Source of the DNA: Bacteroidales bacterium
GTDB lineage: Bacteria > Bacteroidota > Bacteroidia > Bacteroidales > Tenuifilaceae
Assembly (NCBI GenBank): GCA_020636835.1
Contig: JACJXC010000008.1
Span: 1-64,000 of the forward strand
Reading direction: 5' to 3'
DNA: 64,000 nucleotides
A program made the position numbers and the translations under genes. Below the pieces are notes generated by a model. It was not told the origin of the DNA. It made no database searches and saw only the letters and a program-made list of their open reading frames with translations. Shown here piece by piece: positions 25,887 to 34,999 of this stretch (position 1 is its first letter; the number at the start of each line of letters is the position of its first letter).

Positions 25887-26915
25887 CTATTCCTTTAATA
25901 TACTTGCTTTTTGTGCAACAAGGTTGTCGATATCTTTTGTGATTTCGCCGGTTAGTGCTACCTCCAGTGGTTTGTTTTTTTTATTTTCCAACCCATAACG
26001 GTAAGCTTTATCATAATATGCCAGTGATATTGCCACCGCGTCGTGGAATTTATTTTGATTTATCAACTCGATGCAAAACTTGGTTTTATCGTGGCCCAGC
26101 CGTTTCGATATTTTATTAACGGATTGAATTAAGTCGTCGGGGTTACAGTTCGTATAATCAGTTACTAAACGGTTAACCCTTGCTTCGAATGATAACTCCA
26201 CCGAAATTGTTGGGCTCGCGCTCATTTGCTGGTGAAATGGTTGGGGCACGTAAACGGTTCCGATGCTTTTACTCTCGTCTTCAACCCATGTGTAGGTATT
26301 TGGATCTATCTTAAGTAGTTCTTCAAAAAGCAGGTTCTCAAAGTATTCCGTCGACGGCTGTTTTTCCTGTCCAATCCAGCCGAATGCCGAACCCTTATGG
26401 TTGGCCAGTCCCTCCAGGTCCACAACCTGCTCGTTCCTGGTTTTGAGGTGTTGGAGCAGTTCGGTTTTTCCGCTGCCTGTCATTCCGCCCAGCACAATTA
26501 GTTTATATGGTTGTAGGAAGTATTCCTGTGCTTTTCGGCGGTACGATTTGTATCCACCAACTAGCGCTTTTGCCTTAAACCCCGCAACGTTAAAAAGCCA
26601 AACCATGCTACGGCTCCGCATTCCCCCGCGCCAGCAGTACACCAGCACTTCCTTTTGCTGGGTTAAGGATTGAAGCGTATTCACAAACGTCGATAGCTTT
26701 GGGCCAACCGCATCGAGACCTGCAACAACCGCACTGTACCGACTCTCCCGAACGTATTTGGTACCCACTAATGCTCTCTCCTCATCGGAAAATAGGGGGA
26801 TGTTTATAGCTCCCGGAATATGCGCTTTGGCATACTCCGAGGGCGAACGAACGTCGATAACTGGACTGGTATTGCGTTTTTGTAAAAACTCGTCGATGCT
26901 TATTGTCTCCTTCAT
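25887..26915 (-). CDS. mnmH: tRNA 2-selenouridine synthase
   Basis: MnmH (SelU/YbbB) replaces sulfur of 2-thiouridine at tRNA position 34 by selenium through a geranylated intermediate. The 342-residue protein has an N-terminal rhodanese domain with the catalytic cysteine in VLVYCWRGGMRSRSM (near residue 93) and a P-loop GGMTGSGKTELL (near residue 143) in the C-terminal domain. It needs selenophosphate from SelD, whose gene is not in this window. The AIM24-like gene lies nine bases upstream on the same strand, so the two may be co-transcribed. Confidence 0.94.
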   Translation of the reverse strand: MKETISIDEFLQKRNTSPVIDVRSPSEYAKAHIPGAINIPLFSDEERALVGTKYVRESRYSAVVAGLDAVGPKLSTFVNTLQSLTQQKEVLVYCWRGGMRSRSMVWLFNVAGFKAKALVGGYKSYRRKAQEYFLQPYKLIVLGGMTGSGKTELLQHLKTRNEQVVDLEGLANHKGSAFGWIGQEKQPSTEYFENLLFEELLKIDPNTYTWVEDESKSIGTVYVPQPFHQQMSASPTISVELSFEARVNRLVTDYTNCNPDDLIQSVNKISKRLGHDKTKFCIELINQNKFHDAVAISLAYYDKAYRYGLENKKNKPLEVALTGEITKDIDNLVAQKASILKE

Positions 26916-26923
26916 ATTTTCTG

Positions 26924-27688
26924 TTACTCTAAAAATCCGCCTAAAATTGAGCTGCCTTCTTTCCGGGAATTCCTACCGTAGGGCGAAAGAGCCTGAACCA
27001 GTTTGCGGATAGGCATCGATTGCAGCCAAACCCGACCAGTTCCCCTGAGCGTGGCCAAAAATAATCCTTCGCCACCGAATACCATACTTTTTAAACTTCC
27101 CGATGCTTCCACGTCGAAATCGATAGCAGGCTCAAAGGCTACAATGCAGCCAGTATCGATACGTAGTGTTTCGTTATTCAGGTATCGCTCAACCACAGTT
27201 CCCCCTGCGTGAACAAAGGCCAAGCCATCGCCCTCGAGCCGTTGCAGAATAAAACCCTCGCCGCCCACTAGGCCTGCGCCCAGCTTACGGTTAAACTGTA
27301 TCGACACCTTTGTCCCCATAGCAGCGCATAGGAATCCATCCTTCTGAACTATAAGCGTTCCACCCATCTTATTTAAATCGATCGGTAAAACAGTTCCGGG
27401 GTAGGGAGCCGCAAATGCCACCTTACGCTTACCGTAACCTTGATTGGTGAAATGGGTCATGAATATTGACTCCCCTGTAAGCGCTCGCGCTCCAGCAGAG
27501 AGTAGCTTGCCAAAGAATCCTGCATTTGGCTCGGATCCATCGCCGAGTTTTGCCTCGTAGGTTATGCCATCCTCCATGTAAACCATGGCGCCCGCTTCGG
27601 CTATTACTGTTTCGGAAGGATCCAGCTCAACCTCTACAAGCTGAATGGATTCACCCATAATTTTGTAATCAATTTCGTGCGATTTCAT
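26924..27688 (-). CDS. TIGR00266/AIM24-family protein
   Basis: A 254-residue glycine-rich all-beta protein. Features of the family: VEVELDPSETVIAEAGAMVYMEDGI near the start, GEGFILQRLEGDGLAFVHAGG, and a C-terminal FGGEGLFLATLRGTGRVWLQSMP. Function is unknown in bacteria; the yeast relative AIM24 is mitochondrial and related to MICOS assembly. No membrane segment or signal peptide. It is upstream of mnmH. Confidence 0.88.
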   Translation of the reverse strand: MKSHEIDYKIMGESIQLVEVELDPSETVIAEAGAMVYMEDGITYEAKLGDGSEPNAGFFGKLLSAGARALTGESIFMTHFTNQGYGKRKVAFAAPYPGTVLPIDLNKMGGTLIVQKDGFLCAAMGTKVSIQFNRKLGAGLVGGEGFILQRLEGDGLAFVHAGGTVVERYLNNETLRIDTGCIVAFEPAIDFDVEASGSLKSMVFGGEGLFLATLRGTGRVWLQSMPIRKLVQALSPYGRNSRKEGSSILGGFLE

Positions 27689-27749
27689 TTTTAATCCGTT
27701 ATATGTTAAATATTAAGAATTGTTTAAAGTATAAACAGTTTAATTATAT

Positions 27750-28673
27750 CTATCTATACTTCTCATTATCATCTTCATAAATACTAAGGTAGTTAAAGTA
27801 GCGCGATGGGCTAATTCGTCCATCTTTGGCTGCTTCTACCACTGCACACCCGGGTTCGTGAACATGGGTACAGTTATAGTACTTGCATTCAGAGGAGATT
27901 CGGAATATCTCGGGGAAAAAGTGCGAGAGCTCCTCCTTCTCAATATCAATTAATCCAAATCCTTTAATACCAGGTGTGTCAATAATATAACCACCATAAC
28001 TTAATTCGAACATTTCGCTAAACGTGGTGGTGTGCTTGCCCGTGAGGTGTGCCGATGAGATATTGTTGGTTCGGAGGCTTAGGTTGGGCTCCACGCTATT
28101 TATAAGGGTTGATTTGCCCACACCGGAATTCCCCGAAATTAGGCTTGTTTTATTCTGAATCAGCTCGCGGAACTGCTCCATGTTATACCCAGTTTTTGCC
28201 GATACGGGTAGGCATTTATACCCAATTGGTTCGTATATGGACATGAACTGGTTAAGCTGGTCGATGCCCGTGCTGTTGAGCAGGTCAACCTTGTTAAATA
28301 CAAGAACAGCGGGAACCGAGTAGGCCTCGGTGGTTACCAGGTAGCGGTCGATAAAGCCAAGCTGGGTTTCGGGGTATTGAATGGTAATAATCAGCACCGC
28401 CTGATCGAGGTTTGCTGCAATGATGTGCGATTCGCGCGATAGGTTGGTCGATTTCCGGATGATATAGTTTTTGCGATCATTCACCGCTGTAATCACTCCG
28501 GTTTCACTATCAGCTTGCTCTACATTCACCCAATCGCCAACGGTAATGGGGTTGGTTGTTTTAACCCCTTTAAGGCGCAGTTTCCCGCGTATGGTGCAGT
28601 CCACAATTTTTCCATTGGGCATTTTAACCCGGTAATGGCTCCCTGTTGTTTTTAATACTAAACCTGTGTTCAT
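27750..28673 (-). CDS. rsgA: Ribosome small subunit biogenesis GTPase RsgA
   Basis: A circularly permuted GTPase that checks late maturation of the 30S subunit. Order: OB-fold N-terminus, G4 FNKVDLL, G1 GNSGVGKSTLINS, G3 DTPGIKGFG and the C-terminal zinc site CKYYNCTHVHEPGCAV. I start at ATG 28673 (MNTGLVLKTTGSHYRV, 307 residues). An ATG seven codons further upstream overlaps a TANNTTTG box, so it would probably not be transcribed. Confidence 0.95.
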   Translation of the reverse strand: MNTGLVLKTTGSHYRVKMPNGKIVDCTIRGKLRLKGVKTTNPITVGDWVNVEQADSETGVITAVNDRKNYIIRKSTNLSRESHIIAANLDQAVLIITIQYPETQLGFIDRYLVTTEAYSVPAVLVFNKVDLLNSTGIDQLNQFMSIYEPIGYKCLPVSAKTGYNMEQFRELIQNKTSLISGNSGVGKSTLINSVEPNLSLRTNNISSAHLTGKHTTTFSEMFELSYGGYIIDTPGIKGFGLIDIEKEELSHFFPEIFRISSECKYYNCTHVHEPGCAVVEAAKDGRISPSRYFNYLSIYEDDNEKYR

Positions 28674-28691
28674 GTATGCGCAATCTGGCTG

Positions 28692-28699
28692 CAAATGTA
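28692..28699 (-). promoter_or_regulatory. -7 element of rsgA
   Basis: TACATTTG on the minus strand, 18 bases upstream of the chosen rsgA start, matches TANNTTTG. It covers the upstream ATG, which argues against that ATG. The -33 partner is not clear. Confidence 0.45.
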
Positions 28700-28746
28700 T
28701 TCTAATTGACTAAAATATCTCTAAAATGCTGCAAAAAGTCGAATTT

Positions 28747-29658
28747 TTATAGCGATTCGTGAATGGGCTTAAACCCGTTGCCCAGAATTTCGTTGGCATC
28801 AATTACCGTGATAAAAGCATCGGCATCAATTGCGTGGATGTAGTCTTTCAGGATATGAACCTCGCGCCGCGATACGGTAACAAAGATCATCCTCTTTTCG
28901 TGACCGCTATACATTCCCTTCACATTGATCATTGTACCGCCCCGTTCCAGGTCATCTATAATCTTTGTCTTAACCTCCTCGTACTTATCGGTGATTATGA
29001 AAAGCGCTTTGTCGTAGCTAACACCCTGAATGGTCATATCGATAACCTTACCGGAGATGTAAATCACCACCCACGAGTACAGAGGTATTTTCCAGTCCTG
29101 AAAAGCAATAAGGGCCAATAGAACAATGGTTGAGTCCACATATATCATCAATTGGCCAATTGGCAACCGGGTGTACTTGGCAATAATCATGGCAATAATG
29201 TCGGAACCTCCGCTGGTGGCCTTCGATTTGAAAATCAGTCCCAGGCCAAACCCTACCAACACCCCGCCAAAAACTGACGAGAGGAGCATATCGTCCACCA
29301 GGGGTTCGTACCCAAAAAAGATATGCTGAACATCAATAAAAACAGACGATAACACAAATCCAATTACTGTTTTGATTCCAAATTTAGGGCCCAGTATCTT
29401 AATACCCAGAATGGTAAGCGGAATATTAAGCACCAATCCAACGGCACCAATGGGTAAACCCTCAGGAGCCCAGGCGAATAGTCCTTTGGTAAGGAAGTGA
29501 GTGATAATACCAATGCCATAAACGCCACCCGGTGCAATGCGGTGAGGATCGATGAACAGGACAAAGCCGGCAGCCATAATAAATGCGCCAAGCACAATCA
29601 GGGCGTACGCCTTAAACCATTCCCGGCTAAACGGTTTTTCCTTTGTGATGTAGGTCAT
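28747..29658 (-). CDS. YitT-family membrane protein (DUF2179 C-terminus)
   Basis: A 303-residue protein with five or six membrane segments (residues ~15-175; e.g. AYALIVLGAFIMAAGFVLFI, VFGGVLVGFGLGLIFKSKAT) and a soluble C-terminal DUF2179 domain (~215-300; GMYSGHEKRMIFVTVSRRE). Function is unknown; the C-terminal domain may bind a small ligand. I use ATG 29658 (MTYITKEKPFSREW) because the reading frame upstream to 29781 has no membrane or family character. Confidence 0.9.
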   Translation of the reverse strand: MTYITKEKPFSREWFKAYALIVLGAFIMAAGFVLFIDPHRIAPGGVYGIGIITHFLTKGLFAWAPEGLPIGAVGLVLNIPLTILGIKILGPKFGIKTVIGFVLSSVFIDVQHIFFGYEPLVDDMLLSSVFGGVLVGFGLGLIFKSKATSGGSDIIAMIIAKYTRLPIGQLMIYVDSTIVLLALIAFQDWKIPLYSWVVIYISGKVIDMTIQGVSYDKALFIITDKYEEVKTKIIDDLERGGTMINVKGMYSGHEKRMIFVTVSRREVHILKDYIHAIDADAFITVIDANEILGNGFKPIHESL

Positions 29659-29770
29659 AGTTATTGATTTATATTTTGTTGCAAAAATACGCAAATAATT
29701 TGAGGCACAGTTAAAAGGAGCAATTTCGATGATATGTCTGCCCTTCGATCTGTTTTGCCGATTGAATAGG

Positions 29771-29801
29771 TTCGTTATCATTATTTATTTCTCTACTTTT
29801 G
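29771..29801 (+). promoter_or_regulatory. Possible promoter for the radical SAM gene
   Basis: TTCG (29771-29774), 19 bases, then TACTTTTG (29794-29801): one mismatch in the -33 box and a full -7 match. The implied leader is about 95 bases. Confidence 0.4.
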
Positions 29802-29902
29802 TACACATAAATCATAATTAGTTGCAATTTGAATCGTTGTAATGAACGGACATAAAATTGCTTTAAAACCGATTATTACTCAACAGCAATGTTTTTAAAA
29901 TA

Positions 29903-31294
29903 ATGAATATAGGCTTAGTTAACCCCAATCGCGACCTCAAGGATCCGGCCATACACCTCGGAATAGGCTATTTGGCATCGTATGCAAGGAGCCAAAATAA
30001 CTCCCTTAAATTTACGGTACTCGATACACGCGTAGCTAAACCCCGGGAGGTGAAAGAATTTTTCGATACTAAATTCGATTTGGTGGGCATTACCGCATCG
30101 AGTCAGGTTTTTTTGGAGGCGGTTAGCATTGCTCACCGGTACAAGGAGCTATTCCCCAATACTCCAATTTGCCTTGGTGGCTCGCATATATCAACAGTTA
30201 AGCATGAGGCCATTGATGGTTTTCCTTTCGATTTTGGTGCTTACGGCGAGGGCGAGTTAACCTTTGTGGCAGTGATTGATTACCTCAATGGCAAAGGAAA
30301 ACTCGAGGATATTAAGGGCTTGATATTTCGGCAGGCAAACGGCGAAATAATTGTTAATGAGCCACAAACCTTAATCTCCGATATCGATACCATTCCCTTT
30401 CCGGCCTACGATCTGTTTAAGATGAATCGGTACCCCTTGCATAGGCTAACCACAAGCAGGGGCTGTCCGTTCAACTGTGTGTTCTGTAACTCCCGATCCA
30501 TCTGGACTCGTCGTTGGCGGAAACGATCGGCGCAAAATATTCTGGGTGAGATTAAGCTGCTTTTGAATAGCTTTGGAAGCAAGGCCATCACATTTAACGA
30601 TGATAGTTTTAATATTGACGACCAGCGGGTTATTGAGCTGTGCGATTTAATCGTGGAGGAAAAACTCGATTTCCTATGGAGCACATCTATTCGGGTCGAT
30701 CTGATTACTTCGGAGATTGCCCGTAAAATGAAACAAGCGGGGTGCTACAACGTGAGCATTGGCATAGAGTCGGCAAATAACGAGGCTCTGCAGCGGATGA
30801 ATAAGCGCAATACCATCGAGAAGATTGATAGCGGAATCCATATCCTCCGCGATGCAGGAATTGACGTGATGGGCCAGTTTATGATTGGGAATCCGGGCGA
30901 TACGCTCGAAACCGTGAAGGAATCTATAGCCTACGCCAAGCAGTCGCGGTTAACAGGCGTTGAGTTTTACACCGCGCTACCCTACAAGGACTCGTTGCTG
31001 TACGATTTTGCCACAACGCATGGAACCATGCTTACCGATTTACCTAGCTACAAGTACCATACAGTGCAACCCCGGATAGTTTTTGAGACCCCCGAATTTC
31101 CTTACCAACATCGGGTTAAGGCCGTTGAGCTGGCCACCGAGAGTGGTTATTATTACGCTTTAACGCACGACAGGAAGGATTATTTGCTCGATTTTGGTCG
31201 CAACCTGACAAAGGTGTTGCAGCGGCTTTTGGGCGGTAAATTTGGGGCTAAGTTTTACCTTTTTATGCGTGGCTTGTATCGGAGGGTAAAATAG
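29903..31294 (+). CDS. B12-binding-domain radical SAM protein
   Basis: A 463-residue enzyme with an N-terminal cobalamin-binding-like Rossmann domain (residues ~1-140; TLDTRV region, VGITASSQVFLEAVSIAHRY, GAYGEGELTF) and a radical SAM core. The CxxxCxxC cluster motif is in TSRGCPFNCVFCNS (about residues 187-196). The mid part (GCYNVSIGIESANNEALQRM, IDVMGQFMIGNPGDT) is typical of the BchE-like class. The cobalamin ligand motif DxHxxG is absent, so B12 may not be bound. The substrate is unknown; relatives act on lipids, tetrapyrroles or natural products. Confidence 0.9.
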   Translation: MNIGLVNPNRDLKDPAIHLGIGYLASYARSQNNSLKFTVLDTRVAKPREVKEFFDTKFDLVGITASSQVFLEAVSIAHRYKELFPNTPICLGGSHISTVKHEAIDGFPFDFGAYGEGELTFVAVIDYLNGKGKLEDIKGLIFRQANGEIIVNEPQTLISDIDTIPFPAYDLFKMNRYPLHRLTTSRGCPFNCVFCNSRSIWTRRWRKRSAQNILGEIKLLLNSFGSKAITFNDDSFNIDDQRVIELCDLIVEEKLDFLWSTSIRVDLITSEIARKMKQAGCYNVSIGIESANNEALQRMNKRNTIEKIDSGIHILRDAGIDVMGQFMIGNPGDTLETVKESIAYAKQSRLTGVEFYTALPYKDSLLYDFATTHGTMLTDLPSYKYHTVQPRIVFETPEFPYQHRVKAVELATESGYYYALTHDRKDYLLDFGRNLTKVLQRLLGGKFGAKFYLFMRGLYRRVK

Positions 31295-31331
31295 TTTTCA
31301 AATCAGATTATTAATTATTCTATTGGAATTT

Positions 31332-31559
31332 ATGGATACCCAGCCCAACAACTTACTGCATGGCAAAACGCTCGAAATGGTGGTTACCTATTTGGTAGAT
31401 CACTATGGATGGGAGACGCTTTACGGTTTAATTCGGATTAACTGCTTCAGCAATAACCCGAGCGTGAAGTCGAGCCTTACCTTTTTGCGGAAAACCCCCT
31501 GGGCCCGTTCGAAGGTTGAAGATTTGTATGTTCGAACCGTGAGCCGAAATCAAAAGTGA
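31332..31559 (+). CDS. VF530-family (DUF2132) small DNA-binding-like protein
   Basis: A 75-residue protein matching the VF530 family: LHGKTLEMVVTYLVDHYGWE, RINCFSNNPSVKSSLTFLRK and TPWARSKVEDLY. The structure-based proposal for the family is nucleic-acid binding; the biological role is unknown. The start is ATG 31332, three codons inside a TTG-initiated frame. It converges with the ferredoxin gene (15-base gap). Confidence 0.88.
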   Translation: MDTQPNNLLHGKTLEMVVTYLVDHYGWETLYGLIRINCFSNNPSVKSSLTFLRKTPWARSKVEDLYVRTVSRNQK

Positions 31560-31574
31560 AAAATTGAACTTTAC

Positions 31575-31817
31575 TCACTGGATTTTAAACACACCTGCCG
31601 GACAGTTCCCGCACGATTCTTTTACGCAGTCCAGAATTTCGATAGGAACAGATACTTTTATAATTTGCTCTTTTGTATTGATAAATTCCTTTGTGGTTAT
31701 CTTTCCGTCGTTAGGTGAGATAATCCAGAAGCCGTGTACTTCCGATAAACAATAACCGCAACCAATGCATCGGTTGCGGTGTACTGTTATAACCTTTGGT
31801 TTACCTGTGTAATTCAT
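31575..31817 (-). CDS. Small 4Fe-4S ferredoxin
   Basis: An 80-residue electron carrier. CIGCGYC (residues ~15-21) supplies three cysteines of a 4Fe-4S cluster, and the C-terminal CGNCPAGVF supplies the fourth with the usual following proline; a further Cys pair is in DCVKESC. The start at ATG 31817 shares one base with the stop of the upstream glycosyltransferase gene (TGATG), so translation is probably coupled. The frame upstream of this ATG is only the other-frame reading of the glycosyltransferase gene. Confidence 0.88.
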   Translation of the reverse strand: MNYTGKPKVITVHRNRCIGCGYCLSEVHGFWIISPNDGKITTKEFINTKEQIIKVSVPIEILDCVKESCGNCPAGVFKIQ

Positions 31818-32881
31818 CAGCCTACGTGTTGATTTAGCAGGGTGTTTATTTTGTTCAGAACCAACTCGGGTGTAATCCGGTTCAAGCAGGCGTAATCGTT
31901 GCGGAAGCAGGGTTTGTTTCCGTAAACCGAGCAGGGTCTGCAGTTTAAATCTATCTGCACAGCATTCTCGGGGTTTTGCTTCCAACCGTAAAAACCTGCG
32001 TAGGGGTGTGTTGCTCCCCAGATACTAATTACGGGTGTGTTTACCAGCGAGGCGAAGTGCATATTGGCGGAGTCCATACAAACCAGCACATCGAGGTTGG
32101 AGATTATCCGGAGCTCATCGGCAATGCTATACTTGCGAGCAATTGTAACGGTGTTTGGGTATTTAGTTGCCCAACTCTCAAGTAGCTCCTTTTCCTGTCC
32201 ACCGCCGCCAATTAGTATTATTTTGTTGGTTTTGTTCGATGATAGTTTTTCAACAACTTTTTCCATCAGCTCCAATGGATATATTTTACCCTTATGCTTG
32301 GCGAAAGGGGCAATGCCAATCCAGTTGCCCTCCTTGTAACCTAAATCAATAGATATTTGGCTTGATAAACGGGCCTCACGGAAAAAGTAATCGAAACTAT
32401 CGTCAACCTTTAGGTTTAGATTTCGGAAAACATCGGCGTAGCGCTCAAAAGTTGACTTTAATTCAATTAACTTCTTGTTTTTCTCGCGGCAAAGTTCTCG
32501 TTTCTCCTTGCGTCCTTTGTCAATTATAACTACCCTAACGCCATTTAATCGGAATAGAGTTCTAATGATCTTACTGCGGATCACATCGTGCAAATCGGCA
32601 ACAGCATCGTAACTATCCAAGCGTTTGAGGTCCTTGAATAGTCGGAATAGCCCAAAAATACCTTTGTGGCGTTTTTTTGTATCGACCTCAAAGAAAAGTA
32701 CACCCGGTATTTGGTCAACAATATCGCGGGCAAAACCCTGCGATACCAATGTTACCTGAACATTTGGGTTGTTCTGGGTAACCGACCAAATTGAGGGTAC
32801 CGTCATGGCAACATCGCCAATGGCGCTAAGGCGAATTGCCAGAACCTTTTGGGGTGCGCTATTTTTTGTTTTGCTGGGCAT
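31817..32881 (-). CDS. Glycosyltransferase family 9 (heptosyltransferase-like)
   Basis: A 354-residue GT-B enzyme of the ADP-heptose:LPS heptosyltransferase type, expected to extend the lipopolysaccharide core. Motifs: N-terminal VLAIRLSAIGDVAMTVPSI, the donor-domain loop IILIGGGGQEKELLESW, and CMDSANMHFASLVNTPVISI with WGATHPYAGFYGW. The donor sugar cannot be assigned. It overlaps DUF4254 by 23 bases and the ferredoxin start by one, so the three form one unit. Confidence 0.93.
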   Translation of the reverse strand: MPSKTKNSAPQKVLAIRLSAIGDVAMTVPSIWSVTQNNPNVQVTLVSQGFARDIVDQIPGVLFFEVDTKKRHKGIFGLFRLFKDLKRLDSYDAVADLHDVIRSKIIRTLFRLNGVRVVIIDKGRKEKRELCREKNKKLIELKSTFERYADVFRNLNLKVDDSFDYFFREARLSSQISIDLGYKEGNWIGIAPFAKHKGKIYPLELMEKVVEKLSSNKTNKIILIGGGGQEKELLESWATKYPNTVTIARKYSIADELRIISNLDVLVCMDSANMHFASLVNTPVISIWGATHPYAGFYGWKQNPENAVQIDLNCRPCSVYGNKPCFRNDYACLNRITPELVLNKINTLLNQHVG

Positions 32882-33473
32882 AAAGCACTGGGTTCAACGC
32901 TGGATCGTTGTACATCTTCATCTGCTTGTAAACCTTCATGTATTTTTTGCCCGACTCAATATCGCTTAGCAATTGGTCGATAGCCGATGAGAGATCCTTT
33001 TTCTGCTCGAGCAGGATATTCAGCTTGGTTTGGCACTTCTCCAGGTGATCCTTGGAAACATCGGTGCGGATAACCTCCTGCTCCATGTGGTAAATTTTCA
33101 GCGCAAGGATAGAAAGACGGTCAACCGCCCAAGCCGGACTTTCTGTATTGATAGTAGCATCTGCCAATGGTTTCGCATCCTTGTATTTTTCGAGGAAGTA
33201 GCTATCAATCATCTCAACTAAATCGGTACGATCCTGATTCGAAGAGTCAATCCTACGTTTTAGCGCAAGTGCATCAACGGGGTTAATATTGGGATCGCGG
33301 ATAATATCCTCTAAATGCCACTGAACAGCATCAATCCAGTTTTTGGTGAAAAGTGAAAACTCAATTGTTCCCTGTTTGTAAGGAATTATTGGGGTGGCAT
33401 CCACATTGTCCATGGTGTGGTAATGGGTTGTGCAGTCCCAAAAAATCTTATTGCAAAGTTCGCTGAAAGTCAT
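32859..33473 (-). CDS. DUF4254 protein
   Basis: A 204-residue mainly helical cytoplasmic protein of unknown function. DUF4254 is usually next to a GT9 heptosyltransferase gene in Bacteroidota, as here, so a role in LPS core assembly is likely but not shown. Features: WHLEDIIRDPNINPVDALAL (residues ~52-71), many charged helices, no membrane segment. Its 3' end overlaps the glycosyltransferase start. Confidence 0.85.
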   Translation of the reverse strand: MTFSELCNKIFWDCTTHYHTMDNVDATPIIPYKQGTIEFSLFTKNWIDAVQWHLEDIIRDPNINPVDALALKRRIDSSNQDRTDLVEMIDSYFLEKYKDAKPLADATINTESPAWAVDRLSILALKIYHMEQEVIRTDVSKDHLEKCQTKLNILLEQKKDLSSAIDQLLSDIESGKKYMKVYKQMKMYNDPALNPVLYAQQNKK

Positions 33474-33495
33474 ATCGTTTATGATTTTAGTTATG

Positions 33496-33503
33496 CAAAT
33501 ATA
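33496..33503 (-). promoter_or_regulatory. -7 element upstream of DUF4254
   Basis: TATATTTG on the minus strand, 23 bases before the DUF4254 start, matches TANNTTTG. No good -33 box at the usual distance. Confidence 0.4.
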
Positions 33504-33616
33504 TACTTTTTAGTTAATGGTTGATTGATGATAGTCCACAGAGAAGATATTTATGAACAGGAACTCATTTTTAAATACCTCTAACTCCCTCAAACTTCTT
33601 CTTATTCCAAAATACT

Positions 33617-34861
33617 CTACTCCGCCTTAATTATCCTATAAAGCTTATCGGATCGGCGAACCTTTTCATTAACCGGAATGGAGCATTTGATTCCTTTGGG
33701 TGAGAATTCAGCAGGTTTTTCATCAACCTGAATTTCCCGAATGGTATCCTCAATAACGCCGGTTGTGGGGCCTAGGATTAGGATTTTATCGTTGAGGTAA
33801 AGCTCCGAAGCCTCTACCAAAACCTCAGCAACACCCAAGTTCGAAAAGTAATTGGTGATTTTTCCAACGTACTGTTTCCTCTCGGTAGCCTTGCTGCCGT
33901 ATGCATTGCTCCACTCGCCCAGCCTACGGCCTAAGTAGTAGCCATCCCAAAAACCCCGGTTGAATACGGTGGATAGACGCTCCATCCAGCCATCAACTTT
34001 TTGCTGGCTGTAGGTTCCATCAACAATTGAGTTTACTGCTTCGTCGTAGCACTTTACAACAGTTTTTACATATTCCGCCGAACGGGCACGACCCTCAATT
34101 TTTAGCACACGAACACCAGCATCAATAACCTTATCTAAAAAGTTGATTGTGCACAAATCTTTGGGCGACATAATGTACTCATTATCAATCTCTAGTTGTG
34201 CGCCAGTTTCGTTATCGGTTACGGTGTACGAACGTCGGCATATTTGGAGGCAAGCACCTCTGTTCGCTGAAGAGTTCGCCTCGTGAAGGCTTAGGTAGCA
34301 TTTTCCCGAAATAGCCATACACAGCGCACCATGCGCAAACATCTCAATCTTTATTCGCTTACCCGATGGCCCTTTAATGTCGTATTTCTGAATGTTTTGT
34401 GCAATCACCTTAACCTGATCCATCGAAAGTTCGCGCGCAAGCACAACCACGTCGGCCCACTGGGAGTAGAATTGCAGTGCCTGCGTGTTGCTAATATTCA
34501 ATTGGGTTGATAGGTGAATCTCAACACCCTTTTCGCGGGCGTAAAGCATTACCGACTGATCCGACGCAATAATTGCAGTAATACCAGCCTTTGCGGCAGC
34601 ATCAATAACACGATGCATTGGCTCTATGTCGTGGTCGTATATTACAGTGTTGACCGTTAGGTAGGTTTTTACGTTGTGCTGCGAGCAAATATTTACAATC
34701 TCGGCAAGGTCGTCGGCAGTAAAGTTAACGGTTGACTTTGCCCTCATATTGAGGTGCCCAACACCAAAATACACCGAATTTGCACCTCCCTGAATGGCAG
34801 CCATAAGCGACTCAAAGTTGCCTGCAGGCGCCATTACCTCAATTTCTGAGCGATTAATCAT
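33617..34861 (-). CDS. Peptidase U32 family protein
   Basis: A 414-residue U32 protein. The family name comes from a collagenase, but characterised members such as RlhA and TrhP act in RNA hydroxylation. Visible signatures: GGANSVYFGVGHLNMRAKS near the N-terminus, the cysteine cluster CMAISGKCYLSL...NRGACLQICRRSY (four cysteines that can ligate an Fe-S cluster), and LKIEGRARSAEYVKTVVKCY. The length fits the TrhP/YrrO-type tRNA uridine-34 hydroxylation subgroup, which is my preferred role. A TATCTTTG -7 box lies at 34882-34889 (minus). Confidence 0.9.
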   Translation of the reverse strand: MINRSEIEVMAPAGNFESLMAAIQGGANSVYFGVGHLNMRAKSTVNFTADDLAEIVNICSQHNVKTYLTVNTVIYDHDIEPMHRVIDAAAKAGITAIIASDQSVMLYAREKGVEIHLSTQLNISNTQALQFYSQWADVVVLARELSMDQVKVIAQNIQKYDIKGPSGKRIKIEMFAHGALCMAISGKCYLSLHEANSSANRGACLQICRRSYTVTDNETGAQLEIDNEYIMSPKDLCTINFLDKVIDAGVRVLKIEGRARSAEYVKTVVKCYDEAVNSIVDGTYSQQKVDGWMERLSTVFNRGFWDGYYLGRRLGEWSNAYGSKATERKQYVGKITNYFSNLGVAEVLVEASELYLNDKILILGPTTGVIEDTIREIQVDEKPAEFSPKGIKCSIPVNEKVRRSDKLYRIIKAE

Positions 34862-34999
34862 ATCCTTCTGTTTTGCCCTGCAAAGATATATATAACTCCC
34901 AAAGTGTGGTAACAGAATGTCTTAAACAATCTAAATGATTAAAATCATTATTATCAATTAGTTATTTTATTTACCTTTCAACACTTTAATTGATATTGT

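Noticed and set aside
28674..28694. Upstream ATG start for rsgA
   Set aside because: It overlaps a TANNTTTG box, and the seven extra residues are not typical of RsgA.
29659..29781. 41-residue N-terminal extension of the YitT protein
   Set aside because: It is basic, non-membrane and unlike the family; ATG 29658 gives the expected N-terminus, with a TATTTTTG box just upstream (29682-29689, minus).
31818..31985. N-terminal extension of the ferredoxin frame
   Set aside because: It lies wholly inside the glycosyltransferase gene in another frame; the ATG at the TGATG junction gives the compact ferredoxin.
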